The position numbers and the translations under genes are program-made. A stretch of DNA of 64,000 nucleotides from an uncultured Hyphomonadaceae bacterium. GTDB lineage: Bacteria > Pseudomonadota > Alphaproteobacteria > Caulobacterales > Maricaulaceae. Position 1 is the stretch's first letter, and each line of letters starts with the position of its first letter. This document shows, piece after piece, positions 24,993 to 36,043 of the stretch. The DNA lies in assembly GCA_913058335.1 (NCBI GenBank), contig CAJXPX010000006.1, forward strand, positions 141,900 to 205,899. Reading direction: 5' to 3'. The notes under the pieces were generated by a model. That model was not told the origin of the DNA and searched no databases. It saw nothing but the letters and a program-made list of their open reading frames with translations.

Positions 24993-26138
24993 ATGACAAA
25001 TAAACCCGACCTCCAGACCCAAATTGTTCAAGCCGAAATCGGCGCAGACCCGGCGTTCCGTTCTGTTGCGCCGCCGCTTTACACCACCTCTACTTATCTC
25101 TGGCCGAGTGTAGAGGAAAAGGGCCCTTATGATTATGGTCGGACGAATAATCCGAACCGCGATGGTCTGGCCAAAGCTTTAGCGGCGCTGGAAGGCGGGG
25201 CGGCTGCGGCTATTACCTCTTCGGGAATGAGCGCAATTGATCTTTGTCTCAACCTAATAAAAGCGGATGACCTCATTGTTGCGCCGCATGATTGTTACGG
25301 CGGCACGCACCGACTTTTGACACACCGCGCCGAACAAGGCCGTATTCGGGTTCTGTTTATTGACCAATCAGATTCCGACGCCTTGCACGCCGCGCTCGAC
25401 GAAAAACCGGCCATGGTTTTGATAGAGACGCCGTCCAACCCGCTCATGCGGTTGGTGGATATTGCAAAGATTGCGAAACTATCCAAAGCTTGCGGCGCGA
25501 TCGTCGTCGCGGATAATACTTTTCTTTCACCCGTGCGGCAGCAGCCTTTGGCACTTGGCTGTGATATAGTCGTCCATTCCACGACAAAATATCTCAACGG
25601 GCACAGCGATGTCGTCGGCGGCGCGGTAATTGCCAGAACCGAAGAGCACGGCGAAAAATTGGCGTGGTGGGCGAATTGTTCCGGCGTTACAGGTTCTCCC
25701 TTTGACAGTTGGCAGACCCTACGCGGCCTTAGAACCCTATCTGCGCGGATGGACATACAAGAGAGAAACACTCAGGCGATTGCCAAATTCCTCCAGAAAC
25801 ATAAATCCGTGATTAAAGTCTATTATCCAGGGCTGCGCTCTGACCCTGGACACAAGATAATGAAAGCCCAGCAATCTGGCCCCGGCGCAATGTTGTCTTT
25901 TGAAGTTCAAGATGCGGCAACAGCTTCGAAAATTCTAAATTCTATTGAAATTTTCCAACTCGCCGCCTCTCTCGGGGGGGTCGAAAGTCTGATTTGTCAG
26001 CCGTCCACCATGACCCACCGCGGCATGGCGGAAGAGGCGCGGCTTAAAGCCGGTATCAGCGATAAATTATTACGTCTGTCTGTCGGAATGGAAGCAGAAG
26101 TGGACCTCATAAACGCCTTAAGGCAATCTTTTTCTTAA
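24993..26138 (+). CDS. metB: Cystathionine gamma-synthase
   Basis: A 381-residue PLP enzyme that joins O-acylhomoserine and cysteine to cystathionine. It follows enterobacterial MetB closely throughout: DYGRTNNPNRD, the lysine in STTKYLNGHSDVVGG (PLP Schiff base, about residue 198), WWANCSGVTGSPFDS and SLGGVESLICQP. It starts 24 bases after metX and is under the same riboswitch. No metC is in the window. A MetZ-type sulfhydrylase is an alternative but the resemblance to MetB is much stronger. Confidence 0.93.
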   Translation: MTNKPDLQTQIVQAEIGADPAFRSVAPPLYTTSTYLWPSVEEKGPYDYGRTNNPNRDGLAKALAALEGGAAAAITSSGMSAIDLCLNLIKADDLIVAPHDCYGGTHRLLTHRAEQGRIRVLFIDQSDSDALHAALDEKPAMVLIETPSNPLMRLVDIAKIAKLSKACGAIVVADNTFLSPVRQQPLALGCDIVVHSTTKYLNGHSDVVGGAVIARTEEHGEKLAWWANCSGVTGSPFDSWQTLRGLRTLSARMDIQERNTQAIAKFLQKHKSVIKVYYPGLRSDPGHKIMKAQQSGPGAMLSFEVQDAATASKILNSIEIFQLAASLGGVESLICQPSTMTHRGMAEEARLKAGISDKLLRLSVGMEAEVDLINALRQSFS

Positions 26139-26150
26139 AAATCATTTATA

Positions 26151-26181
26151 TTGGAAATATTTTTCAGAGATTTAATATAAT
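26151..26181 (+). promoter_or_regulatory. Candidate promoter of the ilv-leu operon leader
   Basis: TATAAT at 26176-26181 is a perfect -10 box; the best -35 match is TTGGAA at 26151-26156, with a longish spacer of 19 bases. Transcription from here would give a leader of about 75 bases before the leader-peptide start. Confidence 0.4.
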
Positions 26182-26261
26182 TCGCAAGTGACCAGTAAAT
26201 TTTTTCCTTGAGCCCCTCACATCTTTCACTTAAAGAATTTATCGAGTTTAAGCAGGATAAC

Positions 26262-26405
26262 ATGAACCCTATTAATAATCAGAAAGACCCAGACGTCATA
26301 GTCGCCGCGCAAGAGATTAGCGTGAACGATTTGCCGTCTATTGGACTCCTTCTCCTATCTTTAGTGGTGGTGCTGCTGATTAGCGGAGTCGCGAGCGGGT
26401 TTTAG
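26262..26405 (+). CDS. Leader peptide of the ilv-leu operon (attenuator peptide)
   Basis: A 47-codon ORF begins at ATG 26262 behind AGGA (26254-26257). Its C-terminal part, codons 27-43, reads I-G-LLLL-S-L-VVV-LL-I-S-G-V: seven Leu, four Val and two Ile codons, the three amino acids made by the operon behind it. The stop TAG (26403-26405) is inside the antiterminator arm, so a terminating ribosome covers it. Enterobacterial ilv leaders are similarly rich in these codons but somewhat shorter. The hydrophobic run could also be a membrane helix of a real small protein; the RNA structures favour the leader role. Confidence 0.75.
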   Translation: MNPINNQKDPDVIVAAQEISVNDLPSIGLLLLSLVVVLLISGVASGF

Positions 26406-26456
26406 AATAAATGTAAATTCTAGATATCACCCGCTCCAACCAGAGCGGGTTTTTTA
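26393..26456 (+). promoter_or_regulatory. Antiterminator/terminator pair of the ilvD operon attenuator
   Basis: Arm 2 (26393-26408, GAGCGGGT then TTTAGAAT) can pair with arm 3 (26417-26424 plus 26429-26436) over 16 positions, with one T-G pair and a TATC bulge. Arm 3's ACCCGCTC can instead pair with arm 4 (26443-26450, GAGCGGGT) to make the terminator. Arms 2 and 4 contain the same octamer, so the structures exclude each other. A 6-bp pair, GACTCC 26344-26349 with GGAGTC 26385-26390, may act as arm 1. Confidence 0.75.
26429..26456 (+). terminator. Intrinsic terminator 32 bases before ilvD
   Basis: ACCCGCTC (26429-26436), loop CAACCA, GAGCGGGT (26443-26450), then a run of T to 26456. It lies between the leader ORF and ilvD and would block the whole operon unless the antiterminator forms. 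Confidence 0.9.
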
Positions 26457-26488
26457 TTGCGTATAAATTGGTGAGTTGAAACGAAATT

Positions 26489-28171
26489 ATGACTGAAAAG
26501 AACGACACAAAGCGAAGTGATGCGATTGTCAAAGGCCCGAGCCGCGCCGCTGCGCGCGCTATGCTACGCGCCTCGGGCATGGACGACGAAAACTTCGAAG
26601 GCCCCATCATTGCGGTCTTCAATACATGGACCAATATGGGCCCGTGCAACATGGACCTCGACAAACTCGCTGTTCCGGTTCGGGCTGGCATCCGTGCTGC
26701 AGGCGGGACGCCGGTCGATTTCAACTCCATCGCCGTTTCCGATGGTATAACGATGGGCAGTGAAGGGATGCGCGCCAGTTTAATGTCGCGCGAAGTGATT
26801 GCAGATTCGATCGAACTCGCCGTCAAAGGTCACAGCCTTGACGGCGTTATTATTTTGGTGGGGTGTGATAAAACCATTCCGGCGGCGGGCATGGCCTTGG
26901 CCCGGATGAACGTTCCCGGACTCGTGCTTTACGGCGGCTCTATCATGCCCGGAAATCACAAAGGCAAAGACCTTTCGGTTCAGGACGTCTTCGAAGCGGT
27001 AGGGGCCTGCGCCGCCGGCATAATTGATGACGAAGAATTAAAAGATATTGAAAAAGCCGCCTGTCCCGGGGCGGGGGCTTGCGGCGGTCAATTCACCGCC
27101 AATTCGATGGCTATGGCAATGACTTTTCTTGGCCTCTCTCCAATGGGAATAAATGATATTCCGGCGGTAGATGAAGAAAAGAACAAAGCGGCTTATCGCG
27201 CCGGACAAATTGTTGTTGAGTGTGTGAAAGAGAACCGCCTACCACGGGACATGGTCACGCACACTTCATTAATGAATGCCGCAATTGCGCTTTCTGCGAC
27301 GGCCGCTTCGACCAATGCGATTTTACATTTGCTCGCCATCGCCTCCGAGGCCGAAGTCAAGGACTTCAATATTGACGCTTTCGACAGCATCTCCCGAAAT
27401 ACCCCTGTCATCGGCGACCTAAAGCCGGGTGGAAAGTATATGGCGTTCAATCTGTATGAAGCCGGAGGTTCAGCCTTAATCGGTCAACGCCTCGTTGAAG
27501 ACGGGCGGATTGAGGATAGCCCGACTGTTACGGGTCGAAGCCTGTTCGAAGAAATCATCGACGCCAAAGAAGCGGAAGGGCAAGACGTTGTTCGTCATTT
27601 TGATAACCCTGTTAAATCCCGCGGCGGCTACGGCATTCTTTACGGTGACCTCGCGCCCGAAGGCTGCGTCGTCAAACTCGCAGGTCACGGCGCGCTATTC
27701 TTTGAAGGCACGGCAAGAGTGTTCGAATCCGAAGAAGAGTGCTTCGAGGTCGTCCAAAATAACGGCATCAATAAGGGCGATGTTATCATCATCCGTAATG
27801 AAGGCCCCGCAGGCGGGCCGGGCATGCGCGAAATGCTTGGCGTCACGGCCGCCCTCGTCGGGCAGGACCTTGCCGACCATGTTGCACTTATCACTGACGG
27901 ACGTTTTTCCGGCGCCAGCTACGGCTTTGTGATTGGCCATGTCGCGCCCGAAGCGGCCCATGGCGGGCCTATCGCCTTTGTTCAAAACGGGGACAAAGTC
28001 ACAATTGATGTCGAGGCACAAACCATCAATGTCGAGGCCGATTTGAAAGCCAGATCTAAGGGCTGGACACCGCCCAAAGCAAAATACCCCAGCGGGGCCT
28101 ATGCCAAATTTGCTAAACTCGTCGGCAGCGCGTCTAAGGGTGCCATAACTTCTTTTCCTTTTTCCAATTAA
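26489..28171 (+). CDS. ilvD: Dihydroxy-acid dehydratase
   Basis: This 560-residue iron-sulfur enzyme makes the 2-keto acids of valine and isoleucine. Visible landmarks are the cluster cysteines in NMGPCNMDL (about 53), VGCDKTIPA (about 125) and [15 protein letters not shown] (about 197), plus [20 protein letters not shown] with the catalytic serine near the C-terminus. The length fits the IlvD/Edd family. It is first in the operon, right after the attenuator, with ilvC 21 bases behind. Confidence 0.97.
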   Translation: MTEKNDTKRSDAIVKGPSRAAARAMLRASGMDDENFEGPIIAVFNTWTNMGPCNMDLDKLAVPVRAGIRAAGGTPVDFNSIAVSDGITMGSEGMRASLMSREVIADSIELAVKGHSLDGVIILVGCDKTIPAAGMALARMNVPGLVLYGGSIMPGNHKGKDLSVQDVFEAVGACAAGIIDDEELKDIEKAACPGAGACGGQFTANSMAMAMTFLGLSPMGINDIPAVDEEKNKAAYRAGQIVVECVKENRLPRDMVTHTSLMNAAIALSATAASTNAILHLLAIASEAEVKDFNIDAFDSISRNTPVIGDLKPGGKYMAFNLYEAGGSALIGQRLVEDGRIEDSPTVTGRSLFEEIIDAKEAEGQDVVRHFDNPVKSRGGYGILYGDLAPEGCVVKLAGHGALFFEGTARVFESEEECFEVVQNNGINKGDVIIIRNEGPAGGPGMREMLGVTAALVGQDLADHVALITDGRFSGASYGFVIGHVAPEAAHGGPIAFVQNGDKVTIDVEAQTINVEADLKARSKGWTPPKAKYPSGAYAKFAKLVGSASKGAITSFPFSN

Positions 28172-29218
<1,047 letters not shown>

Positions 29219-29230
29219 ACCCGTAAACTC

Positions 29231-29252
29231 GTCCCGGCCCTTGTGCCGGGAC
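29231..29252 (+). repeat. Intercistronic hairpin between ilvC and ilvB
   Basis: GTCCCGGC and GCCGGGAC form a perfect 8-bp stem around CCTTGT with no T run, so it is unlikely to terminate. Its core nearly matches the minus-strand hairpin at 9369-9388. Such hairpins can protect the 3' end of the upstream message or be small dispersed repeats. Confidence 0.65.
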
Positions 29253-29274
29253 CTATCACGGCAAGGACGAAAAC

Positions 29275-31017
29275 ATGACCACAGCCATGCAGTTTGACAT
29301 ACAGAGAGCCGAAATTCTCGAAGACCGCGAGCCGAAATCAGGCGCGCAGCTCTTGCTGGAATCGATTGCCGCGCAAGGCGTGGAAACTATTTTTGGTTAT
29401 CCCGGCGGCGCGATCATGCCGGTTTATGACGTCTTGCCACGTGTGCCTCAGCTGAGTCATATCCTTTGCCGCCATGAACAGGGGTGCGGCATGGCCGCGA
29501 TTGGCTATGCCCGCGCCACTGGGAAAACCGGCACGGCCTTTGCCACTTCTGGTCCCGGCGCGACCAATCTCGTTACTTCCATTGCTGAGGCCTATCTCGA
29601 CTCGGTTCCTGTGGTTTTTGTCACCGGTCAGGTCGCGACAAACCTCATCGGAACGGATGCGTTTCAGGAGGTCGATATTTTCGGTATTACCCTGCCCATC
29701 GTCAAACACAGCTATATTGCCCGCGACCCGGCCGATATTCCGGGCATGGTGGCCGAAGCCTATTTCATCGCAGGCGAAGGCCGCCCCGGCCCTGTTCTGA
29801 TTGACCTCCCGAAAGACGTTGCCAACGCACTTACGACAGAGCGTCATCGCTGGCGGCCTTACCCAAAGCAAAAGCCCGAAATGGGCAAAAGCAAAGACAT
29901 AGCGGCGGCTGAAAAACTTATGCGCGATGCCAAAAAGCCGCTCTTTTATATTGGCGGCGGCATTGCTCAGGGTGACGGAGTCCAGGAAATTCGTGACCTT
30001 GTGGAGCGGACGCAAATTCCCGTTGTTTCAACATTAAAGGGTCTCGGCTCGCTTCCGAATGATCATCCGAATTATTTAGGGATGCTCGGCATGCACGGCC
30101 TTCGCGCCGCCAATTACGCGGTGCAGGAGTGTGACTTGCTCATAGTCGCAGGCGCGCGGTTTGATGACCGCGCCACCGGAAAACTGGACACGTTCGCGCC
30201 GAACGCCAAAGTCGTTCATCTGGATATTGACGTTGCGGAAATAGATAAACTCCGTCGCGTGAATGTCGGCTTGGACGGGTCACTTAAAAAGAACCTCGCC
30301 GCACTTGATCCCTTCAAGGACAACGCCGAGCATGAGGATATTAGCGAGTGGACAAAGCTCTGCTATGACCGCCGCACGGAACATGCGTGGGATTATAAAT
30401 CGCCCATCACCAATATGACGAGCGGCGGCATTTACGCCCCTAAGCTCCTCCACGATCTCTCGCGCCGCGCGGACGACAGCGCAATCATCACTTGTGATGT
30501 GGGACAGCATCAAATGTGGGTGGCGCAGCATTGTTACTTCGATGATCCGAAAGATCACATCACGTCCGGGGGATTGGGGACCATGGGCTTCGGTCTGCCT
30601 GCTGGCCTCGGCGCAAAACTCGGCGCGCCGGACAGAACCGTTATCACGGTGTCCGGCGACGGGTCTATCATGATGAACATTCAAGAACTCGCAACGCTCA
30701 ACCGTTACGACATTCCGCTGAAAATCGTCCTGCTCGATAACTCAGCCCTGGGTATGGTGCGCCAATGGCAAGAAGTGTTCTTTGAGAAAAACTACTCCGA
30801 AGTGAATCTTGACGACAATCCGGATTTCGCCGCCGTCGCCAAGGCGTTTCAAATCGACGCCTTTACCATCACGCGCGGCGATGAGGTTGACGCGGGTATA
30901 GACCGCCTGCTCTCCACAAACGGCCCCGTCCTCATGCACGTCAAAATCGATACGGCCGAAAATGTCTGGCCGCTCGTCCCGCCCGGGCGAAGCAATGCCG
31001 ATATGATGGAGCGGTAG
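29275..31017 (+). CDS. ilvB: Acetolactate synthase, large subunit
   Basis: This 580-residue ThDP- and FAD-dependent enzyme performs the first common step of valine, leucine and isoleucine synthesis. Landmarks: the catalytic glutamate in CRHEQGCGMAAIGYARATG (about residue 64), FAD-domain GARFDDRATGKL, and the ThDP/Mg motif GDGSIMMNIQELATLNRYDI with the following NS. It starts 56 bases after ilvC. The regulatory subunit gene follows after 113 bases. Confidence 0.96.
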   Translation: MTTAMQFDIQRAEILEDREPKSGAQLLLESIAAQGVETIFGYPGGAIMPVYDVLPRVPQLSHILCRHEQGCGMAAIGYARATGKTGTAFATSGPGATNLVTSIAEAYLDSVPVVFVTGQVATNLIGTDAFQEVDIFGITLPIVKHSYIARDPADIPGMVAEAYFIAGEGRPGPVLIDLPKDVANALTTERHRWRPYPKQKPEMGKSKDIAAAEKLMRDAKKPLFYIGGGIAQGDGVQEIRDLVERTQIPVVSTLKGLGSLPNDHPNYLGMLGMHGLRAANYAVQECDLLIVAGARFDDRATGKLDTFAPNAKVVHLDIDVAEIDKLRRVNVGLDGSLKKNLAALDPFKDNAEHEDISEWTKLCYDRRTEHAWDYKSPITNMTSGGIYAPKLLHDLSRRADDSAIITCDVGQHQMWVAQHCYFDDPKDHITSGGLGTMGFGLPAGLGAKLGAPDRTVITVSGDGSIMMNIQELATLNRYDIPLKIVLLDNSALGMVRQWQEVFFEKNYSEVNLDDNPDFAAVAKAFQIDAFTITRGDEVDAGIDRLLSTNGPVLMHVKIDTAENVWPLVPPGRSNADMMER

Positions 31018-31130
31018 GGGGTGTTAAATAATTCACATCCCACATTCGTCATTACCCGACCTGGTTTGGCTATCAAGTTGGTGAATGACAAAACAACATT
31101 TAATTTTCGTTCGTCAATTTTCGGAGAAAC

Positions 31131-31439
31131 ATGATGGCTGAATTACAACGTGATAAGACATTCGAACCTTCAGGTATTCAAGGCAAGCTGAAAGCCGTCC
31201 TTCACGACGTTCAGGGCACGCTTTTGCGCACGCTCGGCACGATCGAACGGCGCGGATATGATTATCGCGACGTGCATTGTACCCAGCGCGTGGACGGAAA
31301 TTTCGACTTGCTCGTCCATGTCGAGGATACGGGCGGACCGAATGATCTTGACCTTCTCTGCCGACAACTGGAACGACTGTACAATGTCGTCTCCGCCGAG
31401 CGCGTTGGACGACGTACAAGAGCTGAACACGCAGAGTAA
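31131..31439 (+). CDS. ilvM: Acetolactate synthase small subunit, short IlvM-type ACT protein
   Basis: This 102-residue protein is a single ACT domain: the beta-alpha-beta start is QGTLLRTLGTIERRGYDYRD and the second half is FDLLVHVEDTGGPNDLDLLC. Position right after ilvB makes it the regulatory subunit. Most Alphaproteobacteria use a two-domain IlvH/IlvN of about 170 residues; this short form recalls enterobacterial IlvM. ATGATG at 31131 has GGAG upstream. Because the C-terminal domain is lacking, valine feedback may be weak or absent (inference). Confidence 0.8.
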   Translation: MMAELQRDKTFEPSGIQGKLKAVLHDVQGTLLRTLGTIERRGYDYRDVHCTQRVDGNFDLLVHVEDTGGPNDLDLLCRQLERLYNVVSAERVGRRTRAEHAE

Positions 31440-31464
31440 TCCAATTATTTAAATAGATAACACC

Positions 31465-33015
31465 ATGACCGACACACACGTCAAAATTTTTGATACCACT
31501 TTACGCGACGGCGAACAGGCGCCCGGCTTTTCCATGAGCGCGGGCCAAAAGCTACAAATGGCAAAAGCGCTGGAGGCCCTGAATGTCGATGTGATGGAAG
31601 CTGGATTCGCCGCGGCTTCCCCCGGTGATTTCGAAGCCGTCAAAACGATAGCCACCGAAGTCAAAGAATCGGTGGTTTGCTCCCTCTCGCGCTGCAATGA
31701 AGGCGACATTCGCGCCAGTGGCGAGGCCATAAAACCTGCCGCACAAGGCCGCATCCATACCTTCATCGCAACCTCGCCGCTGCACCGCGAATTTAAACTT
31801 AAAATGTCCAAGGACGAAATAGTGCGCCGCGCAATTGCCGGCATTGAACTCGCTCGTAATTACACGGACGATGTCGAATTTTCCTGCGAAGACGCCATCC
31901 GCACGGAACGCGATTATTTGAAACGGGTCTGCGAAGCCGCCATCAAAGCCGGCGCCACGACAATCAATATTCCGGATACAGTTGGCTATACCACACCCGA
32001 AGAAATTCAGGATCTATTCGAATTTCTAGTGCGCGAAATCGAAGGGGGAGAAGAGGTAATCTTCTCGGCCCATTGCCATAATGATTTGGGTTTGGCCGTT
32101 GCCAACTCATTGGCGGCCGTACGCGGCGGCGCTCGGCAGGTGGAATGTGCCCTGAACGGCATTGGCGAACGGGCGGGCAATAGCGCACTTGAGGAAGTCG
32201 CCATGGCCCTTCGCACGCGGGCCGATTTTTATGGCCTTTCTACGCAATTAAAAACGCAAGGGCTTTACGGCGCGTCGAAACTCCTCGCGACGATTACGGG
32301 CAACCCCGTTCCGCGCAATAAAGCCATCATCGGCAAGAACGCCTTCGCGCATGAAAGCGGCATTCATCAGCACGGCGTGCTTGCCAATCGCGAAACTTAT
32401 GAAATCATGAAACCCGAAGATGTCGGGGTCAGCACGGACAATCTCATTCTCGGCAAACATTCGGGTCGCGCCGCTCTGAAAGACCGCGCGCAAAAGCTCG
32501 GCTTTGATTTGGGCGAGAACCAGCTCCAGACTGTGTTCGTCTCGTTCAAAGCCTTAGCCGACGAGAAAAAAGAAGTGTTCGACGCCGATATTGAAGCCAT
32601 CATTTTGGGCGAAGCTGTGGGCGAAAGTGGGCCGTGGCATATCGACAGTCTCTATGTCTCCGCTGGGTCGGATGATGGCAAAAACCCTGTAGCGACAGTA
32701 AAACTCCACCATGATGACGGGCGCGAAGAAAAATGGAGCCAAGAAGCTGCCGGGCCGGTCAATGCGACTTTCCTCGCCATATCGCACATCACCGGACAGC
32801 CGCTCCATCTCGACAGTTTTTCGGTTCAATCCGTATCGGAAGGCGAAGACGCCATGGCCGAAGCCTCGGTTCAGGTCAGCACAGAGTTTAACGCCTATCA
32901 TGGCCGCGGAACAAGCACGGACACCGTCCTCGCCGGAGCGCGGGCCTATCTCGACGTCATCAACCGCATTGAACGGAGAGCCGATCGCCAAAAAGCGATC
33001 GCAGCGCAGCATTAG
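31465..33015 (+). CDS. leuA: 2-Isopropylmalate synthase
   Basis: A 516-residue enzyme committing 2-ketoisovalerate to leucine. The TIM barrel starts with [13 protein letters not shown] (Arg/Asp of the active site at about 14-15) and carries the metal histidines in [15 protein letters not shown]. The C-terminal regulatory domain from about residue 390 ends in [20 protein letters not shown], typical of leucine feedback control. It begins 26 bases after the ilvM-like gene, with only 2 bases to leuC. Confidence 0.96.
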   Translation: MTDTHVKIFDTTLRDGEQAPGFSMSAGQKLQMAKALEALNVDVMEAGFAAASPGDFEAVKTIATEVKESVVCSLSRCNEGDIRASGEAIKPAAQGRIHTFIATSPLHREFKLKMSKDEIVRRAIAGIELARNYTDDVEFSCEDAIRTERDYLKRVCEAAIKAGATTINIPDTVGYTTPEEIQDLFEFLVREIEGGEEVIFSAHCHNDLGLAVANSLAAVRGGARQVECALNGIGERAGNSALEEVAMALRTRADFYGLSTQLKTQGLYGASKLLATITGNPVPRNKAIIGKNAFAHESGIHQHGVLANRETYEIMKPEDVGVSTDNLILGKHSGRAALKDRAQKLGFDLGENQLQTVFVSFKALADEKKEVFDADIEAIILGEAVGESGPWHIDSLYVSAGSDDGKNPVATVKLHHDDGREEKWSQEAAGPVNATFLAISHITGQPLHLDSFSVQSVSEGEDAMAEASVQVSTEFNAYHGRGTSTDTVLAGARAYLDVINRIERRADRQKAIAAQH

Positions 33016-33017
33016 AA

Positions 33018-34421
33018 ATGACTGAACACCCTAAAACCCTCTTCGATAAAATTTGGCATCGTCACATTGTTGTGCCGGAGTCTTCAGCCCATCCGGCAAC
33101 GGTCTATATTGATCTGCATCTCATCCATGAAGTCACGAGCCCGCAGGCCTTTACCGTGTTACGCGAGCGCGGATTGAAAGTCCGCCGCCCGGATCGGACG
33201 CTGGCCACCATTGATCATTCCACTCCGACTTTGAAAAATACTGACGGTTCGCGCCCTTTTGTGACGGAGCAAGCCGAAAAACAGGTCGATATGCTGCTCG
33301 CAAACACAAAAGAATACGGCATTGAAACGCACGGATTCGATTCGGACTATCGCGGCATTGTTCACGTGATGGGGCCGGAGCTGGGCGCGACACAGCCCGG
33401 CATGACCATTGTCTGCGGCGACAGTCATACCTCGACCCACGGCGCATTCGGCGCGATTGCGTTTGGCATTGGTACAACGCAAGTCGGCCATGTTTTGGCC
33501 AATCAGTGCCTTCTCATGCGCAAACCCAAAACCATGGCCATTCATGTCGACGGAGAATTGGGCGACGGCGTATCTGCCAAAGACGTCATCCTTGCCATTA
33601 TCGCTGAAATCGGCGTTGGCGGCGGAACCGGTTACGCGCTGGAATATCGTGGGTCTGTGTTCGAAAACATGACGATGGATGAACGCATGACGGTTTGTAA
33701 CATGTCGATTGAGGCCGGCGCGAGATGCGGATTAATTGCGCCGGATGAAATCACATTTAATTATTTAAAAGGGAGGAAATTCGCGCCTGATAATTTTGAT
33801 GCCGCCTGTAAAGACTGGGCGAGCCTCGCCACGGATGACGGCGCAGCTTACGATAAAGAAGTCCACCTCAAGGCCGAGGACATCCGCCCCATGGTGACAT
33901 ACGGCACCCACCCCGGCATGGCGATGCCGATTGACGGAATGGTTCCTGCCGCCACAGATGAAGCCGAAGAAAAAGCGCTCGGATATATGTCGATGACAGC
34001 GGGCGGCCCGATTACGGGCGCAAAAGTAAACCGAGTCTTTATCGGCTCCTGCACCAATTCTCGAATGGACGACCTCCGCTCTGCCGCGCGTATTATGAAA
34101 GGCCGCAAAGTCATTGAAGGCGTTACCACGATTGTTGTTCCTGGCAGCGAGCAAATCAAAACCGAAGCTGAAGCCGAAGGTCTGCACAAAATATTCACGG
34201 CGGCGGGTGCAGAATGGCGCGAGCCGGGGTGTTCGATGTGTATCGCCATGAACGGTGATAAAGCGATGCCGGGCGAATTAGTTGTTTCGACCTCCAACCG
34301 AAATTTTGCGGGCCGACAAGGCCCGGGCGCAAGAACGGTTCTCGCCAGCCCGGAAACAGCCGCCGCCGCCGCCGTGACAGGCGTGATCACAGATGCCCGA
34401 ACCTTAAAGGGAGCCGCCTAA
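33018..34421 (+). CDS. leuC: 3-Isopropylmalate dehydratase, large subunit
   Basis: This 467-residue aconitase-family protein isomerises 2- to 3-isopropylmalate with LeuD. The [4Fe-4S] cysteines are in [13 protein letters not shown] and in [13 protein letters not shown] near the C-terminus; [21 protein letters not shown] is the substrate region. The stretch [20 protein letters not shown] reads to me more like LeuC from Bacteroidetes-type operons than typical alphaproteobacterial LeuC (impression only). The stop overlaps the leuD start by one base. Confidence 0.96.
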   Translation: MTEHPKTLFDKIWHRHIVVPESSAHPATVYIDLHLIHEVTSPQAFTVLRERGLKVRRPDRTLATIDHSTPTLKNTDGSRPFVTEQAEKQVDMLLANTKEYGIETHGFDSDYRGIVHVMGPELGATQPGMTIVCGDSHTSTHGAFGAIAFGIGTTQVGHVLANQCLLMRKPKTMAIHVDGELGDGVSAKDVILAIIAEIGVGGGTGYALEYRGSVFENMTMDERMTVCNMSIEAGARCGLIAPDEITFNYLKGRKFAPDNFDAACKDWASLATDDGAAYDKEVHLKAEDIRPMVTYGTHPGMAMPIDGMVPAATDEAEEKALGYMSMTAGGPITGAKVNRVFIGSCTNSRMDDLRSAARIMKGRKVIEGVTTIVVPGSEQIKTEAEAEGLHKIFTAAGAEWREPGCSMCIAMNGDKAMPGELVVSTSNRNFAGRQGPGARTVLASPETAAAAAVTGVITDARTLKGAA

Positions 34422-34996
34422 TGACCTTTGCTCCCCTTACCACCATCACGTCTAAAACCCTCGTCCTTCCGGCAGCAAATATTGATACGGATCAGATTAT
34501 TCCCGCGCGGTTTTTGACCGTGACGTCCCGCGACGGCCTTGGCGAACATGCGTTTCATGACTGGCGCTATACTGAAGACGGCTCGGCCACGGATCATATC
34601 CTCAATACGGACGACGCCAAGCAATGCAAAATCCTGATTGGCGGGCACAATTTCGGATGTGGGTCCTCGCGCGAACACGCGCCTTGGTCCCTAACAGATT
34701 ACGGCTTTCGTGTCGTTATTAGCTCTGAGATTGCGGATATTTTCAAAAGCAATTCCCTGAAAAATGGACTTCTCCCAATTGTAATTGATAAACGCGCCCA
34801 TGAATGGCTGCTCGATAATCCCGGAGCGGATGTCACGGTTGATTTGGAAAGCTGTGAAGTACGCCTGCCGCGCAATGGCGGAACTTATAAATTCGAAATC
34901 GACGAATTTTCCCGCCACTGCCTGATGCAAGGCGTGGATGAAATGGGGTACCTCGAAATGCAGGCTGACGCGATCAAAGCGTATGAGGCAAATTAA
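34421..34996 (+). CDS. leuD: 3-Isopropylmalate dehydratase, small subunit
   Basis: A 191-residue swivel-domain partner of LeuC. It has the NIDTDQIIPARFL motif (about residues 20-32), the GGHNFGCGSSREHAPW loop and the ISSEIADIFKSNSLKNGLLP region, all standard in LeuD. Start ATG 34421 shares a base with the leuC stop and its stop abuts the leuB start, so leuC-leuD-leuB translation is tightly coupled. Confidence 0.97.
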   Translation: MTFAPLTTITSKTLVLPAANIDTDQIIPARFLTVTSRDGLGEHAFHDWRYTEDGSATDHILNTDDAKQCKILIGGHNFGCGSSREHAPWSLTDYGFRVVISSEIADIFKSNSLKNGLLPIVIDKRAHEWLLDNPGADVTVDLESCEVRLPRNGGTYKFEIDEFSRHCLMQGVDEMGYLEMQADAIKAYEAN

Positions 34997-36043
34997 ATGA
35001 ATATAAATTTTTCTTATCTACCCGGCGATGGTATCGGTCCGGAAGTCGGTGAAGCGGCGATGACTGTCCTGAAAGCGATGGCGACAAAGTTTGACCACTC
35101 TTTGGAGTGTGAATTTCATCTGGTCGGCGGCGCCGCCATTGATGCAAAAGGCGAGCCCTTACCGGTAGAGACATTTGAGTCCTGTAAACGCACTGGCGCT
35201 ATCCTTCTCGGCGCAGTCGGCGGCCCAAAATGGGATCATTTAAAAGGTTCAGACCGGCCTGAGCTTGGCTCTCTGTTGCCTTTGCGCAAAAATCTAAATC
35301 TCTACGCCAATATACGCCCTTGCAAACCTTTTCCGGCTTTGATCGACAAAGCCCCGCTGAAACGCGAAAGACTTGAAGGCACAGATTTTGTTGTCATGCG
35401 AGAACTCACCGGCGGTATTTATTTTGGTGAGAAAGGACGCGATGAAAGCGGCGCATTTGATGAATGTCGTTATTCCGAGAGTGAAGTCCGACGCATCGCC
35501 GTCAAAGCTTTTGATCTCGCTATGACACGCAAGAAAAAGGTCACTTCTGTCGATAAATCAAATGTGCTGGAAACGTCCCGCCTTTGGCGTGAGGTCGTGA
35601 TCGAGGTCGCCAAAGACTATCCCGAAGTTGAACTGGAACACCTCCTCGTCGATGCTATGACCATGCACATGCTTACTCACGCCCAAGACTTTGATGTCAT
35701 TCTGACAGAAAATATGTTTGGAGATATATTGACCGATGAAGCTTCTGTACTCTGCGGATCAATGGGCGTCATACCCTCAGCCTCTCTCTCGCACGGTAAG
35801 ACCGGAATGTACGAGCCTATTCACGGCAGCGCGCCGGATATAGCCGGCCAAGGCAAAGCCAATCCGCTCGCTATGATATTGTCCGCCGCCTGGATGCTGC
35901 GCCTGTCTTTTGGTTTGGACAAAGAAGCAGCCGCCATTGAAAACGCGGTCGAGGCCGCATTGCAAGCAGGTCAAACGACAGGTGATTTAGGCGGAGCATT
36001 GAATACATCCCAAGTGGGTGATTGGATCGCCCAGAATGTCTAA
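34997..36043 (+). CDS. leuB: 3-Isopropylmalate dehydrogenase
   Basis: A 348-residue NAD-dependent decarboxylating dehydrogenase completing the leucine branch. Motifs: the N-terminal LPGDGIGPEVG, the substrate arginines in PLRKNLNLYANIRPCK and RELTGGIYFG, the lysine in VTSVDKSNVLETSRLW, metal aspartates in ENMFGDILTDEAS and the cofactor loop EPIHGSAPDIAGQGKANP. It directly abuts leuD, and ilvA starts within its last codons. Confidence 0.97.
   Translation: MNINFSYLPGDGIGPEVGEAAMTVLKAMATKFDHSLECEFHLVGGAAIDAKGEPLPVETFESCKRTGAILLGAVGGPKWDHLKGSDRPELGSLLPLRKNLNLYANIRPCKPFPALIDKAPLKRERLEGTDFVVMRELTGGIYFGEKGRDESGAFDECRYSESEVRRIAVKAFDLAMTRKKKVTSVDKSNVLETSRLWREVVIEVAKDYPEVELEHLLVDAMTMHMLTHAQDFDVILTENMFGDILTDEASVLCGSMGVIPSASLSHGKTGMYEPIHGSAPDIAGQGKANPLAMILSAAWMLRLSFGLDKEAAAIENAVEAALQAGQTTGDLGGALNTSQVGDWIAQNV

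Noticed and set aside
31018..31130. Second attenuator between ilvB and ilvM
   Set aside because: A GTCATT/AATGAC repeat is present, but there is no T run and no leader ORF.
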